Assembly (NCBI RefSeq): GCF_028548455.1
Contig: NZ_JAQQLF010000001.1
Location: 1-64,000, forward strand
DNA: 64,000 bases
From: Vogesella aquatica
GTDB lineage: Bacteria > Pseudomonadota > Gammaproteobacteria > Burkholderiales > Chromobacteriaceae
Reading direction: 5' to 3'
Shown here: positions 39,363 through 48,697 of the stretch, piece by piece
Numbering within the stretch: position 1 is the stretch's first letter
Layout: each line of letters begins with the position of its first letter
Notes under the pieces: generated by a model
The model's input: the letters and a program-made list of their open reading frames with translations, nothing else
The model's database searches: none
What the model was told of the DNA's origin: nothing
Position numbers and translations under genes: made by a program

Positions 39363-39514
39363 AGATTGGCTTCGCCGCCGCACCAAGGCCTTATAACAAC
39401 CGCCAAGTGCTGCAGCCAACGAGAGACAGGTAGCCGTGTGCTGCCAAAGGGACGCCAGCAGTCACACGCGCAGGGCGGCCGCAACCACAACACAACCCGA
39501 ACGAGAGTCCGAGC

Positions 39515-40768
39515 ATGAAACTGAAATCTATTGCCAGCGCTACGCTGCTGGCCGTTGGCCTGACTGCCTCTTTTAGCGCCTTTGCCGCCGACAAGCCGGT
39601 GATCGAAGTGTGGACCATGAGCCTGTCGCCAAAATTCGACGGCTACTTCAAAGACCTGGTGGGCAAGTACAACGCGCAGAACCCTGGCGTGGAAGTGAAG
39701 TGGACGGACTACCCGTGGGACGTGATCCAGGCCAAATTCACCGCCGCGGTAGGCGCTGGCAAGCCGCCGGGACTGGTGAACCTGAACGTGCCTTGGGCGT
39801 ATGACTACAAGCAGGACGGCCTGATCCAGCCGGTAGACGGCATCATCAACAAGGCGCAGTTCGTGAAAGGCGCGCTGGCTGATGTGACCTTCGAAGGCAA
39901 GACCTACGCCTTCCCGCACTACAACGGCGCCAACGTGATTGCCTACAACAAGGACATCTTCGCCCGCGCCGGCCTGAAAGCCGCGCCGAAGACTTTTGAC
40001 GAGCAGCTGTCGTTCTCCAAGGCCATCAAGGCCAAGACCGGCGTTGCCGGCTTTGCCCCCACCCTGGGCCCCACCAAGATCGAAGGCTTCCTGATCCAGA
40101 ACGGCCTGGACGTGGTGAAAGGCGGCAAGGCGGTGTTCAACAGCCCGGCGCACGTGGCGATGATGAAAAAGCTGGCCGACGCCTACAAGGCCGGCGCACT
40201 GCTGAAAGACAACCTGTTCGCCCAGGACAACTTCCAGGTGCAGATGCAGGCTTACAACGCCGGCAAGATGGCCATGCTGGTTTCCACCCCTACCTCGCTG
40301 ACCCGCATCCGTGACGAAGCGCCGGTGCTGTACAAGTCCACCGCCGTGGCCGCTGCCCCGGTAGGCCCGACCGGCATTGCCTCCGGCGGCTGGATGTTCA
40401 ACTTTGCCGTGGCGAAGAACGTAGACAAGGCGCTGCTGCCGGAAGTGGGCAAGTTCGCCAACTACCTGACCAACGACGCCAACCAGCTGGCGTTCTCCAA
40501 ACTGGCCGGCACCCTGCCGACCAGCGGCAAGGCTGCCAAAGACCCGCACTTCCAGACTGTGGCGGCCCCTGGTGGCGCAGTGGAGCAGGCGGTAGCGGTG
40601 GCAGCGTCCAGCCTGGATAGCACCCGCACCATCTTCCTGTCCGGCGTGAAGGACCCGGAAGTGCTGTCCAACAAGCTGGCCGCGGCAGTAGAGCAAGCCG
40701 TGACCGGCCGCAAGGACCCGAAAGCCGCGCTGGACGAAGCCGCTGCTTTCTGGAACAGCAAGCTGTAA
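39515..40768 (+). CDS. ABC sugar transporter substrate-binding protein
   Basis: Extracellular solute-binding protein family 1, 417 residues. The signal peptide ends in ASFSAFAADK. Sugar-binding family features are VIEVWTMSLSPKFDGYFKDL, LIQPVDGIINKAQF, GKTYAFPHYNGANVIAYNKD and the closing ASSLDSTRTIF. It is the first gene of an import operon with two permeases, an ATPase, a hexosaminidase, a porin and, further down, a GlcNAc-type kinase. The cargo is therefore probably an N-acetylglucosamine oligomer such as chitobiose; this is inferred from context. Confidence 0.88.
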   Translation: MKLKSIASATLLAVGLTASFSAFAADKPVIEVWTMSLSPKFDGYFKDLVGKYNAQNPGVEVKWTDYPWDVIQAKFTAAVGAGKPPGLVNLNVPWAYDYKQDGLIQPVDGIINKAQFVKGALADVTFEGKTYAFPHYNGANVIAYNKDIFARAGLKAAPKTFDEQLSFSKAIKAKTGVAGFAPTLGPTKIEGFLIQNGLDVVKGGKAVFNSPAHVAMMKKLADAYKAGALLKDNLFAQDNFQVQMQAYNAGKMAMLVSTPTSLTRIRDEAPVLYKSTAVAAAPVGPTGIASGGWMFNFAVAKNVDKALLPEVGKFANYLTNDANQLAFSKLAGTLPTSGKAAKDPHFQTVAAPGGAVEQAVAVAASSLDSTRTIFLSGVKDPEVLSNKLAAAVEQAVTGRKDPKAALDEAAAFWNSKL

Positions 40769-40907
40769 TGCCCGTATGACCGTCGGGCTGCTACCCCGGT
40801 AGCAGCACCACGCCCCCGCCCTGCCTGTGCCCCTGGTGCAGGCAGGGGTGGCCAGGCTTTGCCTGCGGCCAACGGGTATTGGATCAAGTTTGCAAAGTGC
40901 GGTGAGT

Positions 40908-41777
40908 ATGAGTGCTTCCAAGAAAAACACACTGCAGGCCTGGCTGTTTCTCGCCCCGGCGCTGCTGCTGTTACTGGCGTTTTCTTTCTGGCCGGTAGGG
41001 TTCGGTTCCTACCTGGCGTTTACGCAATACAACCTGATCGACGCCCCGGTGTGGGTCGGTCTGGATAACTTTCGCGAGCTGTTCGCCGACGAGCTGTTCA
41101 TCGCGTCGCTGAAGAACTCGGCGCTGTACCTGCTGGTGGTGCCTGCCATCCAGGTGCTGGCCATCCTGCTGGCGGTGCTGGTGAACAACCAGCTGCCAGG
41201 CATCAAGTTTTACCGCGCGGCCTACTACCTGCCGGTAGTCACCACGGTGTCGGTGATCGGCGTGATCTGGAACTTCATGTACACCGACGACGGCGCGCTG
41301 AACGCGGTGCTGCGCTGGCTGCACGTGATCAACGAGCCTATCGGCTGGCTCAGCGACGACCGCATCGCGCTGTTTGCCGTGATGTTCGTCACCATCTGGC
41401 GCGGCCTGGGCTGGTACATGGTGCTGTACCTGGCCGGCCTGCAAAGCGTGCCGCAAGACGTGTACGAAGCAGCGGTGCTGGACGGTGCCAACGCCTGGCA
41501 GCGCTTCTGGAAGATCACCGTGCCGCTGCTGATGCCCACCATCCTGCTTTGCTCGGTGATGTCCATGTTGGCCGCAGTGAAGTGCTTTGAAGAAGTACAG
41601 ATCATGACCAAGGGCGGCCCGATGCAGTCTACCTACACCGCGCTGTTCTACGCCTACGAGTTCGGTATCAAGTCGCTGAACTTCGGCCGTGCGCTGGCTG
41701 CCAGCCTGGTGATGTCCGTGTTCTGCGTGGCACTGGCCTGGCTGAACTTCCGCTACCTGCAACCGCGCAAGAAATGA
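40908..41777 (+). CDS. ABC sugar transporter permease 1 (MalF/UgpA type)
   Basis: Membrane component of 289 residues with six spans, starting MSASKKNTLQAWLFLAPALL. The EAA loop that contacts the ATPase is YEAAVLDGANAWQRFWKITVPLLMP, seen as EAAVLDGANAWQRF and KITVPLLMP. The frame extends 27 codons upstream but GGTGAG places the start at 40908. About 140 bases separate it from the binding protein gene, where a copy of the 9-mer lies (40865). It overlaps the second permease region. Confidence 0.9.
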   Translation: MSASKKNTLQAWLFLAPALLLLLAFSFWPVGFGSYLAFTQYNLIDAPVWVGLDNFRELFADELFIASLKNSALYLLVVPAIQVLAILLAVLVNNQLPGIKFYRAAYYLPVVTTVSVIGVIWNFMYTDDGALNAVLRWLHVINEPIGWLSDDRIALFAVMFVTIWRGLGWYMVLYLAGLQSVPQDVYEAAVLDGANAWQRFWKITVPLLMPTILLCSVMSMLAAVKCFEEVQIMTKGGPMQSTYTALFYAYEFGIKSLNFGRALAASLVMSVFCVALAWLNFRYLQPRKK

Positions 41778-41785
41778 GGCCAGCC

Positions 41786-42652
41786 ATGGAAAAGACCCTG
41801 ACCCTGCCGCGGGCTGCCACGGCAAAGAAAATCAATATGAACAAGCTGGCCAACCGCACGCTGCACTACCTGGTGCTGACCCTGCTGGCGGTGATTACCG
41901 TGTACCCGTTCTGGTGGACGCTGGTAACGGCGCTGTCTACCAGCGGCGACGTGTTTACCTACCCGCCGCGCATGTGGCCGGAAAACCCGGGCCTGGACAA
42001 CTTCATCGAAGTGTTCAAAACCATTGATGTGATCGCGTTCTACAAGAACTCCATCATCATCTCGGTGCTGACCGTGGCCGGCACGCTGATTGTGTGCAGC
42101 ATGGCGGCCTACCCGCTGGCACGCATGCAGTTCCCGGGCCGCAATATCGTGTTTGGCGCCATCCTGGCCACCATGATCCTGCCGTCGGAGGTGAACTTCC
42201 TGGTGAACTTCATCACCGTGTCCAAGCTGGGCATGGGCGACACCTATACCGGCGTAGTGCTGCCGGGCCTGGCGGGCGCGGTGGGCATCTTCCTGATGAA
42301 GCAGGCCTTCGAGGCGGTACCGAACGACCTGGTAGACGCCGCCCGCGTGGACGGTGCCACCGAATGGCAGATCTTCTGGCACATCATGCTGCCGCTGGCG
42401 CGCCCGGCGCTGGCCGCGTTGACCATCCTGACCCTGGTGGCGGCGTGGAACCAGTACATCTGGCCGTCCATCGTGATGGCCAGCCCGGACAAATTCCCGC
42501 TGTCGGTGGGCGTGCTGTACCTGTCCGGCGCCTTCAGTTTCAAGATTCGCGTGGTGGCCGCCGGTGCGGTGCTCACCGTGCTGCCCATCCTGATGGTGTT
42601 CCTGTTTACCCAGCGCTACTTCCTGCGCGGCTTTGACGGAGCTGTGAAATGA
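41786..42652 (+). CDS. ABC sugar transporter permease 2 (MalG/UgpE type)
   Basis: Second membrane component, about 288 residues. The EAA motif is VDAARVDGATEWQIFWHIMLP, seen as VDAARVDGATEWQIF and WHIMLPLARP. Six spans follow a basic N-terminus. GAGG eight bases upstream supports the ATG at 41786; an ATG four codons earlier overlaps the permease 1 stop. The stop overlaps the hexosaminidase start by four bases (ATGA). Confidence 0.9.
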   Translation: MEKTLTLPRAATAKKINMNKLANRTLHYLVLTLLAVITVYPFWWTLVTALSTSGDVFTYPPRMWPENPGLDNFIEVFKTIDVIAFYKNSIIISVLTVAGTLIVCSMAAYPLARMQFPGRNIVFGAILATMILPSEVNFLVNFITVSKLGMGDTYTGVVLPGLAGAVGIFLMKQAFEAVPNDLVDAARVDGATEWQIFWHIMLPLARPALAALTILTLVAAWNQYIWPSIVMASPDKFPLSVGVLYLSGAFSFKIRVVAAGAVLTVLPILMVFLFTQRYFLRGFDGAVK

Positions 42653-44133
42653 GCCAAGACCTGAGCCGCCTGGCCGGCCGTGCCCTGATGGTAGATGTGG
42701 CCGGCACTACCCTGAGCGAAACAGAAAAGACCTTCCTGCGTGACAACCATATCCGCGCCATCTGCCTGTTCCGCCGCAATGTGCAGGACGCAGCCCAGAC
42801 CCGTGCGCTGGTCGCCCAGCTGCGCGAAGCCTGCGGCGACGACGTGCTGATCGGCATCGACCAGGAAGGCGGCGCCGTGATGCGCACGCTGTTCCTGCCG
42901 CAAGCGCCGTCGGCCATGGCGCTGGGCGCGGTGGGCGACGAGCAGCTGGCGCACGACGTAGGCGCCGCGCTGGCCCGCGGCCTGGCCTCGCTGGGCATCA
43001 ACCTGAACTACGGCCCGGTGCTGGACCTGAACAACAACCCGCAAAACCCGGTAATCGGCGAGCGCAGCTTTGGCGAGCACCCGGAAAGCGCCGTAAGGTT
43101 GGCCGCAGCCTGGATGCAGGGCCACCAGCAGGAAAACATTGCCTGCTGTGTGAAGCACTTCCCCGGCCATGGCGACACCCATACCGACTCGCACCTGGAC
43201 CTGCCGGTGGTAGACAAGAGCCGCGCCGCGCTGGACGACTACGAACTGGCGCCGTTCCGTGCCCTGCTGCCGCACAGCGCCTCGCTGATGAGCGCGCACA
43301 TCCTGTTCCCGCAGCTGGACGAAGCCTGGCCGGCCACGCTGTCGCCAGCCATTCTGGGCACGCTGCTGCGCCAGCAATGGGGCTACCAGGGCGTGGCCAT
43401 TACCGACGGCATGAACATGAAAGCCATCCGCGAACGCTGGGGCCAGGCCGCAGGTACGGCACAAGCGCTGCGCGCTGGCGCCGACCTGTCGCTGGTGCTG
43501 CAGTTTGTCGATGAAATGGTCGCCAGCCGCCAGGCGCTGGAAGACGCCGTTCGTGACGGCCGCCTGGAAAGCGCGCGACTGGCCGAGGCCGAGCAGCGCG
43601 TCAACGCTCTGGTGGCCCGTCACCCCAGCCGCACCCGCGACTACAGCCCGGCACAGGAAGCCGCCGACGTGGCGCTGTTTGCCAGCGCCTGGCGCCGCGC
43701 CCTCACCGCCCACGGCCAGCCGGTGCGGCCAACGTCGCGCCAGCTGCGCCTGGTCTTGCAGCAGCAGGCGCCGTCCGACGGCGTATCCGAAGCCGGCCTG
43801 TCGGCCGACACGCTGATTGGCGTGCTGCGCCAGCACTTCGAGCTGGACGTGGTGACCTTTGCCAGCCGCCAGGCACTGGACTGGGCCACGCTGCCGCAGG
43901 ATGGCCGCTACACCGTGCTGGCCTCCACCACCCGCGAACGCTACGGCGCGCGCGAGGCCGCCAGCTGGCAGCCCGACCTGCACCTGGCGCTGTGGAACCC
44001 CTACGCCGCCGCCGACCTGAACGCCCCCGCCCTGCTGACCTACGGCTTTGCCGACGCTGCCCTGCACGCGGTAGCCGACTGGCTGCTGGGCACGCTGGAC
44101 GCCACCGGCCGCATGCCGGCCCGCCTGGCCTGA
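42649..44133 (+). CDS. Glycoside hydrolase family 3 beta-N-acetylhexosaminidase (NagZ-like, long form)
   Basis: A GH3 enzyme of 494 residues. The catalytic part (about residues 1-340) has IGIDQEGGAVMR, NYGPVLDLNNNPQNPVIGERSFG (seen as YGPVLDLNNN and NPVIGERSFG), the NagZ-type acid/base segment KHFPGHGDTHTDSHLDLP and the nucleophile in ITDGMNMKAI. About 150 extra residues follow, unlike the roughly 340-residue NagZ of E. coli. No signal peptide is seen, so it should act in the cytoplasm on imported GlcNAc oligomers. Its start is coupled to permease 2. Confidence 0.9.
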   Translation: MSQDLSRLAGRALMVDVAGTTLSETEKTFLRDNHIRAICLFRRNVQDAAQTRALVAQLREACGDDVLIGIDQEGGAVMRTLFLPQAPSAMALGAVGDEQLAHDVGAALARGLASLGINLNYGPVLDLNNNPQNPVIGERSFGEHPESAVRLAAAWMQGHQQENIACCVKHFPGHGDTHTDSHLDLPVVDKSRAALDDYELAPFRALLPHSASLMSAHILFPQLDEAWPATLSPAILGTLLRQQWGYQGVAITDGMNMKAIRERWGQAAGTAQALRAGADLSLVLQFVDEMVASRQALEDAVRDGRLESARLAEAEQRVNALVARHPSRTRDYSPAQEAADVALFASAWRRALTAHGQPVRPTSRQLRLVLQQQAPSDGVSEAGLSADTLIGVLRQHFELDVVTFASRQALDWATLPQDGRYTVLASTTRERYGAREAASWQPDLHLALWNPYAAADLNAPALLTYGFADAALHAVADWLLGTLDATGRMPARLA

Positions 44134-44153
44134 GCCGCACCAAGGAAAAGAAC

Positions 44154-45233
<1,080 letters not shown>

Positions 45234-45341
45234 TTTTTAACGGGCGAAAAACCACGCTCAACAGAGAAATGCCGTGTCACGCCCCATTTAAATGACATAG
45301 GCATGGGCGAAAACGTCAACACGACCAACGGAGAACACCCA

Positions 45342-46370
45342 ATGCAACGCAAAACCCTGGCACTGATCATCGCCTCGCTCGCCTCTACCCCGGCTTTTGC
45401 CGATGGCTGGACCGATGTATTCAAACTGAGCGGCTCGGCAGAAGCCAACTACATCGTGACCGATAACGGCACCACCACCAGCAGCGAGCTGGACCGTGCC
45501 CTGCTGCTGAACATCGATGCCAGCAAAGACATCGCCGGCGGTAACAAGCTGGGCGCACGCATCTCGCAAAAGATCGCCACAGGCGAAACCGTGGAAAACA
45601 AGGTAGGTATCGGCAGCCGCGAAGCCTATGTCACCCTGTCTGGCGACTTTGGTACCGTGAAGGCCGGCCGTGCCTTCATCAACAGCTACCTGACCCTGGA
45701 CTGGCCATTTGGCCAAGTGGGCTTCTGGCCGGTGGCCGAAGGCGGTGCCGGCAAAGTCACCAGCAAGGTGTACCTGCCGAACACCCTGAGCTACCAGTCG
45801 CCGGCACTGGGCAACTTCAGCTTCAGCGCACAGCACGGCTGGGGTAACGAGAAGCACAACAAGGACAGCGTGTACGACCTGGCCGGTACCCTGACCCTGG
45901 GCAAAGCCACGCTGTACGCTGGCGTGCTGGGCGGCAAACCCGCCACCAAAACCAAGGAAACCAAGGCTAACCTGACCACCGGCGTGGTAAGCGAAACCAC
46001 CACCGTGACTAACGACACCGAAAACAGCCAGCAATACCTGGCCGCCTCGGTAGGCGTGAGCGACGACCTGACCCTGCGCGCCATGGTGCAATCCTACAAA
46101 CAGGAAAAAGCCGGCAAGCAAACCAACAAGGGTAGCGAGACCTCGCTGGGCCTGACTTACACCATGGGCAAAGCCGGCTACATCAAGGCTGCCTACATGA
46201 ACCAGAACAACACCGGTGTGGCTGACGACTACAGCCGCTTTGCCGTGCAATACGGCCGTGATATCGGCGGCGGTGCCGAGTGGTACGCCCGTCTGACCAA
46301 GGTAGCCCCGAAAGCCAGCGGCGCAAAAGACACCAACCAGTTCCTGACTGGCGTGTGGATCGGTTTCTAA
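45342..46370 (+). CDS. Gram-negative trimeric porin
   Basis: An outer-membrane porin of 342 residues. The signal peptide is ALIIASLASTPAFAD. Beta-strand repeats run through the protein, with RFINSYLTLDW-like constriction residues and a C-terminal phenylalanine (FLTGVWIGF) that marks barrel proteins. GGAGAACACC precedes the ATG. It follows the ABC importer in the same direction, so it probably admits the same sugar (chitoporin-like in role). It shows no special homology to E. coli chitoporin that I can claim. Confidence 0.85.
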   Translation: MQRKTLALIIASLASTPAFADGWTDVFKLSGSAEANYIVTDNGTTTSSELDRALLLNIDASKDIAGGNKLGARISQKIATGETVENKVGIGSREAYVTLSGDFGTVKAGRAFINSYLTLDWPFGQVGFWPVAEGGAGKVTSKVYLPNTLSYQSPALGNFSFSAQHGWGNEKHNKDSVYDLAGTLTLGKATLYAGVLGGKPATKTKETKANLTTGVVSETTTVTNDTENSQQYLAASVGVSDDLTLRAMVQSYKQEKAGKQTNKGSETSLGLTYTMGKAGYIKAAYMNQNNTGVADDYSRFAVQYGRDIGGGAEWYARLTKVAPKASGAKDTNQFLTGVWIGF

Positions 46371-46390
46371 ACCAAACCGAAGGGTAGTAC

Positions 46391-46411
46391 CCGGGCGCAA
46401 GCCCGGTTTTT
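46391..46411 (+). terminator. Intrinsic terminator after the porin gene
   Basis: CCGGGC and GCCCGG form a six-base-pair stem with a GCAA tetraloop and are followed by TTTTT. It ends the transporter operon about 20 bases after the porin stop. Confidence 0.92.
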
Positions 46412-46492
46412 CAGGGCAGGTGAGGTAGAATCCTACCTTGCCAACCTCTGGAGAGGTCATGCAGAGCTTGGCCGTTGCCTGTAGCGCCTGTT

Positions 46493-46614
46493 CAAGGTCG
46501 CGCAAGCTAGAGCGAGACAAGGCGGAAATGGCGAAGGAAGCGCAGTTTACATAAGGTAAATGGGCATTCCGCAGGCATTTCCAACGCAGTATCGCCGAAG
46601 CGTAGCCGACCTTG
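46493..46614. repeat. 122-bp imperfect inverted repeat, possible dispersed element
   Basis: Outer arms CAAGGTCG (46493-46500) and CGACCTTG (46607-46614) match exactly. Inside, GCGGAAATG faces CATTTCC and GCATTCCGC, and at the centre TTTAC-ATAAG-GTAAA forms a small hairpin. All arms share one centre near 46553. The element fills most of the 335-base gap between porin and kinase genes. It has the look of a MITE or REP-like element; only one copy is in this window. Confidence 0.6.
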
Positions 46615-46705
46615 CGCAGACACACCGGCAACGGCACTTTTTTGCTTCGTCTCCCAGACACCAACCGCAGGCACGCCAGGCCTCCTAGCCAAGACTGACT
46701 TCACC

Positions 46706-47629
46706 ATGCTTTATGGATTTGACATCGGCGGTACCAAGATAGAGTTCGGCGCATTCGACGCCTCGCTACGGCGCGTACGCCAGCACCGCTTTGCCACCCC
46801 CAAAGATTACGCCAGCCTGCTGGACGAGCTGTGCCATACCGTACAGCAAGCCGATAGCGAGCTGGGCTGCCAGGGCAGCGTTGGCCTGGGTATTCCCGGC
46901 ATTATCGACAGTATCAGCGGCAGCCTGCTGGCGGCCAACGTGCCGGCAGCCAATGGCCGCCGCCTGCAGGAAGACCTGCAAGAGCGCCTGGGCCGCCCGG
47001 TGTTCATCGATAACGACGCCAACTGCTTTGCGCTATCCGAGGCGATGGATGCGGCCAACCAGGGCGTGGCTTCGGTACTGGGCGTCATTCTGGGTACCGG
47101 CGTGGGCGCCGGCATGATTTTCCGCGGCCAGATCCACAACGGGCTGAACCACGTGGCTGGCGAGCTGGGCCATATGCGCCTGCCTATCGACGCCATGCAG
47201 GCTTTTGGTGGCGACTTGCCAGTATTTGCCTGCGGCTGCGGCCAACGTGGCTGCATCGACAACTACCTGTCCGGCCGCGGCTTCGAGCAGCTGTTTTTCC
47301 ACCGTTTCAGCGAAAGGCTGGCCGCACAGGACATCATCCAGCGCTACCGCGAAGGCCACCCGTCTACCGTCGTATTTGTCGAGCAATTCTTCGAGCTGAC
47401 CGCCTGCTGCTTTGCCGGCTATCTGGCCATACTGGACCCGGCGCTGATCGTACTGGGCGGCGGCTTATCCAATTTTGACGAGCTGTACCGCGAGCTGCCC
47501 AAACGCCTGCCGCGCTATATGCTGAAATTCGCCCGTGTACCACGCATAGAAAAAGCCCGCCATGGCGATGCCGGTGGTGTACGCGGTGCGGCCTTCCTGA
47601 CACTGGGCACCCAGGCCGCTACGGCGTAG
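46706..47629 (+). CDS. ROK-family sugar kinase, probably N-acetylglucosamine kinase
   Basis: A kinase of 307 residues. The ATP site is FDIGGTKIEFG, the catalytic aspartate lies in VFIDNDANCFALSE, and the ROK zinc motif is FACGCGQRGCIDNYLSGRG. The ILDPALIVLGGGLSNF segment closes the fold. The likely job is phosphorylation of GlcNAc released by the hexosaminidase, given its place after the importer. A fructokinase role is the main alternative. Its stop overlaps the convergent binding-protein gene by 11 bases. Confidence 0.87.
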   Translation: MLYGFDIGGTKIEFGAFDASLRRVRQHRFATPKDYASLLDELCHTVQQADSELGCQGSVGLGIPGIIDSISGSLLAANVPAANGRRLQEDLQERLGRPVFIDNDANCFALSEAMDAANQGVASVLGVILGTGVGAGMIFRGQIHNGLNHVAGELGHMRLPIDAMQAFGGDLPVFACGCGQRGCIDNYLSGRGFEQLFFHRFSERLAAQDIIQRYREGHPSTVVFVEQFFELTACCFAGYLAILDPALIVLGGGLSNFDELYRELPKRLPRYMLKFARVPRIEKARHGDAGGVRGAAFLTLGTQAATA

Positions 47630-48320
47630 CAGGCCGGCAGCTGGCCAGCGCCTGCTGTAGCCTGGCGGCAAAAGCAGGCGGCTGTTGTGCCAGAAAACGG
47701 TGCGACAGGTACAGGCCCAGCGGCTTGTCCTGCGCCAGCACCGAACGCACCCGGTTTGCCGCACCACGCTGCGCCACCAGTTTATCCATGGCCAGGTCGG
47801 CCGCCAGCACGGCGTCAGCACGCCCGGCCAGCAATACATCCAGCATCTGGTCGTGCTCCGGCGGCGACACAGTTACCTGATAGTGCTGTGCCTGCAGCCA
47901 GGCCAGCATATTGGAGCCGGCATACGCGCCCACACGGGCGTACTCGCGAAAGCCGGGCGCCAGCGGGTCCATACGGCTGTCGCGGCGTAAGTACCAGCGC
48001 CATTGCTGCGGTGCTACCGGGCCAAACCACTGCGACAGGGCATCGCGTTGCGGATTGCGCGACGCAGGAAAGTAGCCGTCGGCCTCGCCACTGTCCACGC
48101 GGCGTTGCGCGCGCGCCCACGCCACAAACTGCACCTGGGCAGGTAGCGCCAAGCTATCCAGTGCACAGCGCACCACCGTTACCGCCAAACCGCCTTGTGC
48201 CCCGCTAGCGAGTTGCACCGCGTAGGGGTCTTGCGCCTGGGTAAGCAGGTGCAGCGGCTGGGCGGCCTGCGCAAGATTGATACCGCAGCCCACCGCCAGC
48301 CACCGCAGCCATCTTTTCAT
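47619..48320 (-). CDS. Periplasmic amino-acid-binding-like protein (SBP_bac_3 type)
   Basis: A protein of 233 residues from MKRWLRWLAVGCG, with a signal peptide ending near NLAQAAQ. It resembles type 3 solute-binding domains: VQFVAWARAQRRVDSGEADGYFPASRN (seen as FVAWARAQRRVDSGEADG and YFPASRNP), VGAYAGSNML and MLDVLLAGRADAVLA. No transporter genes are adjacent, so it may be a free sensor. A start five codons earlier is possible. The gene converges on the ROK kinase gene. The ligand is unknown. Confidence 0.7.
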   Translation of the reverse strand: MKRWLRWLAVGCGINLAQAAQPLHLLTQAQDPYAVQLASGAQGGLAVTVVRCALDSLALPAQVQFVAWARAQRRVDSGEADGYFPASRNPQRDALSQWFGPVAPQQWRWYLRRDSRMDPLAPGFREYARVGAYAGSNMLAWLQAQHYQVTVSPPEHDQMLDVLLAGRADAVLAADLAMDKLVAQRGAANRVRSVLAQDKPLGLYLSHRFLAQQPPAFAARLQQALASCRPATP

Positions 48321-48697
48321 CCACCGCCCTTTCATGACGATCCATCACCGCACTCGCAAGTGCACAGGGTTTGTGCCAATCTGGCCAATACATGGCAGCG
48401 CTATGCCGATTTACTGGGACAAGCTAAAAAAACACCGGTGCGTATGCAAGCTAATTTATCGAAATTACAGATTTACTGTGACAAATGTCATACCCGCACT
48501 GCAGCTAACTGCGGAAATGCCACACGGGTGAGTAATTGTGGCAAAGCATCTACACGGTACGCATAAAGCAGCACAAGCCGGGTTGGCCGCATGGTCATTT
48601 GCCGGCCAGCAGAGTAATCTGCGCGCTCACCTGTGCCTTACTTTTGCAATGCAGCAAAATCGCAATGCAAAACCCTCAAACAACAATACAAAGCATC

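Noticed and set aside
39205-39396. A 63-codon open frame in the gap before the sugar transporter operon
   Set aside because: It has no ribosome site or known motif and runs through the operator repeats, so chance is more likely.
46423-46438. Small hairpin AGGTAG-AATC-CTACCT after the porin terminator
   Set aside because: It is short, lies behind a complete terminator and has no T-run, so no function is claimed.
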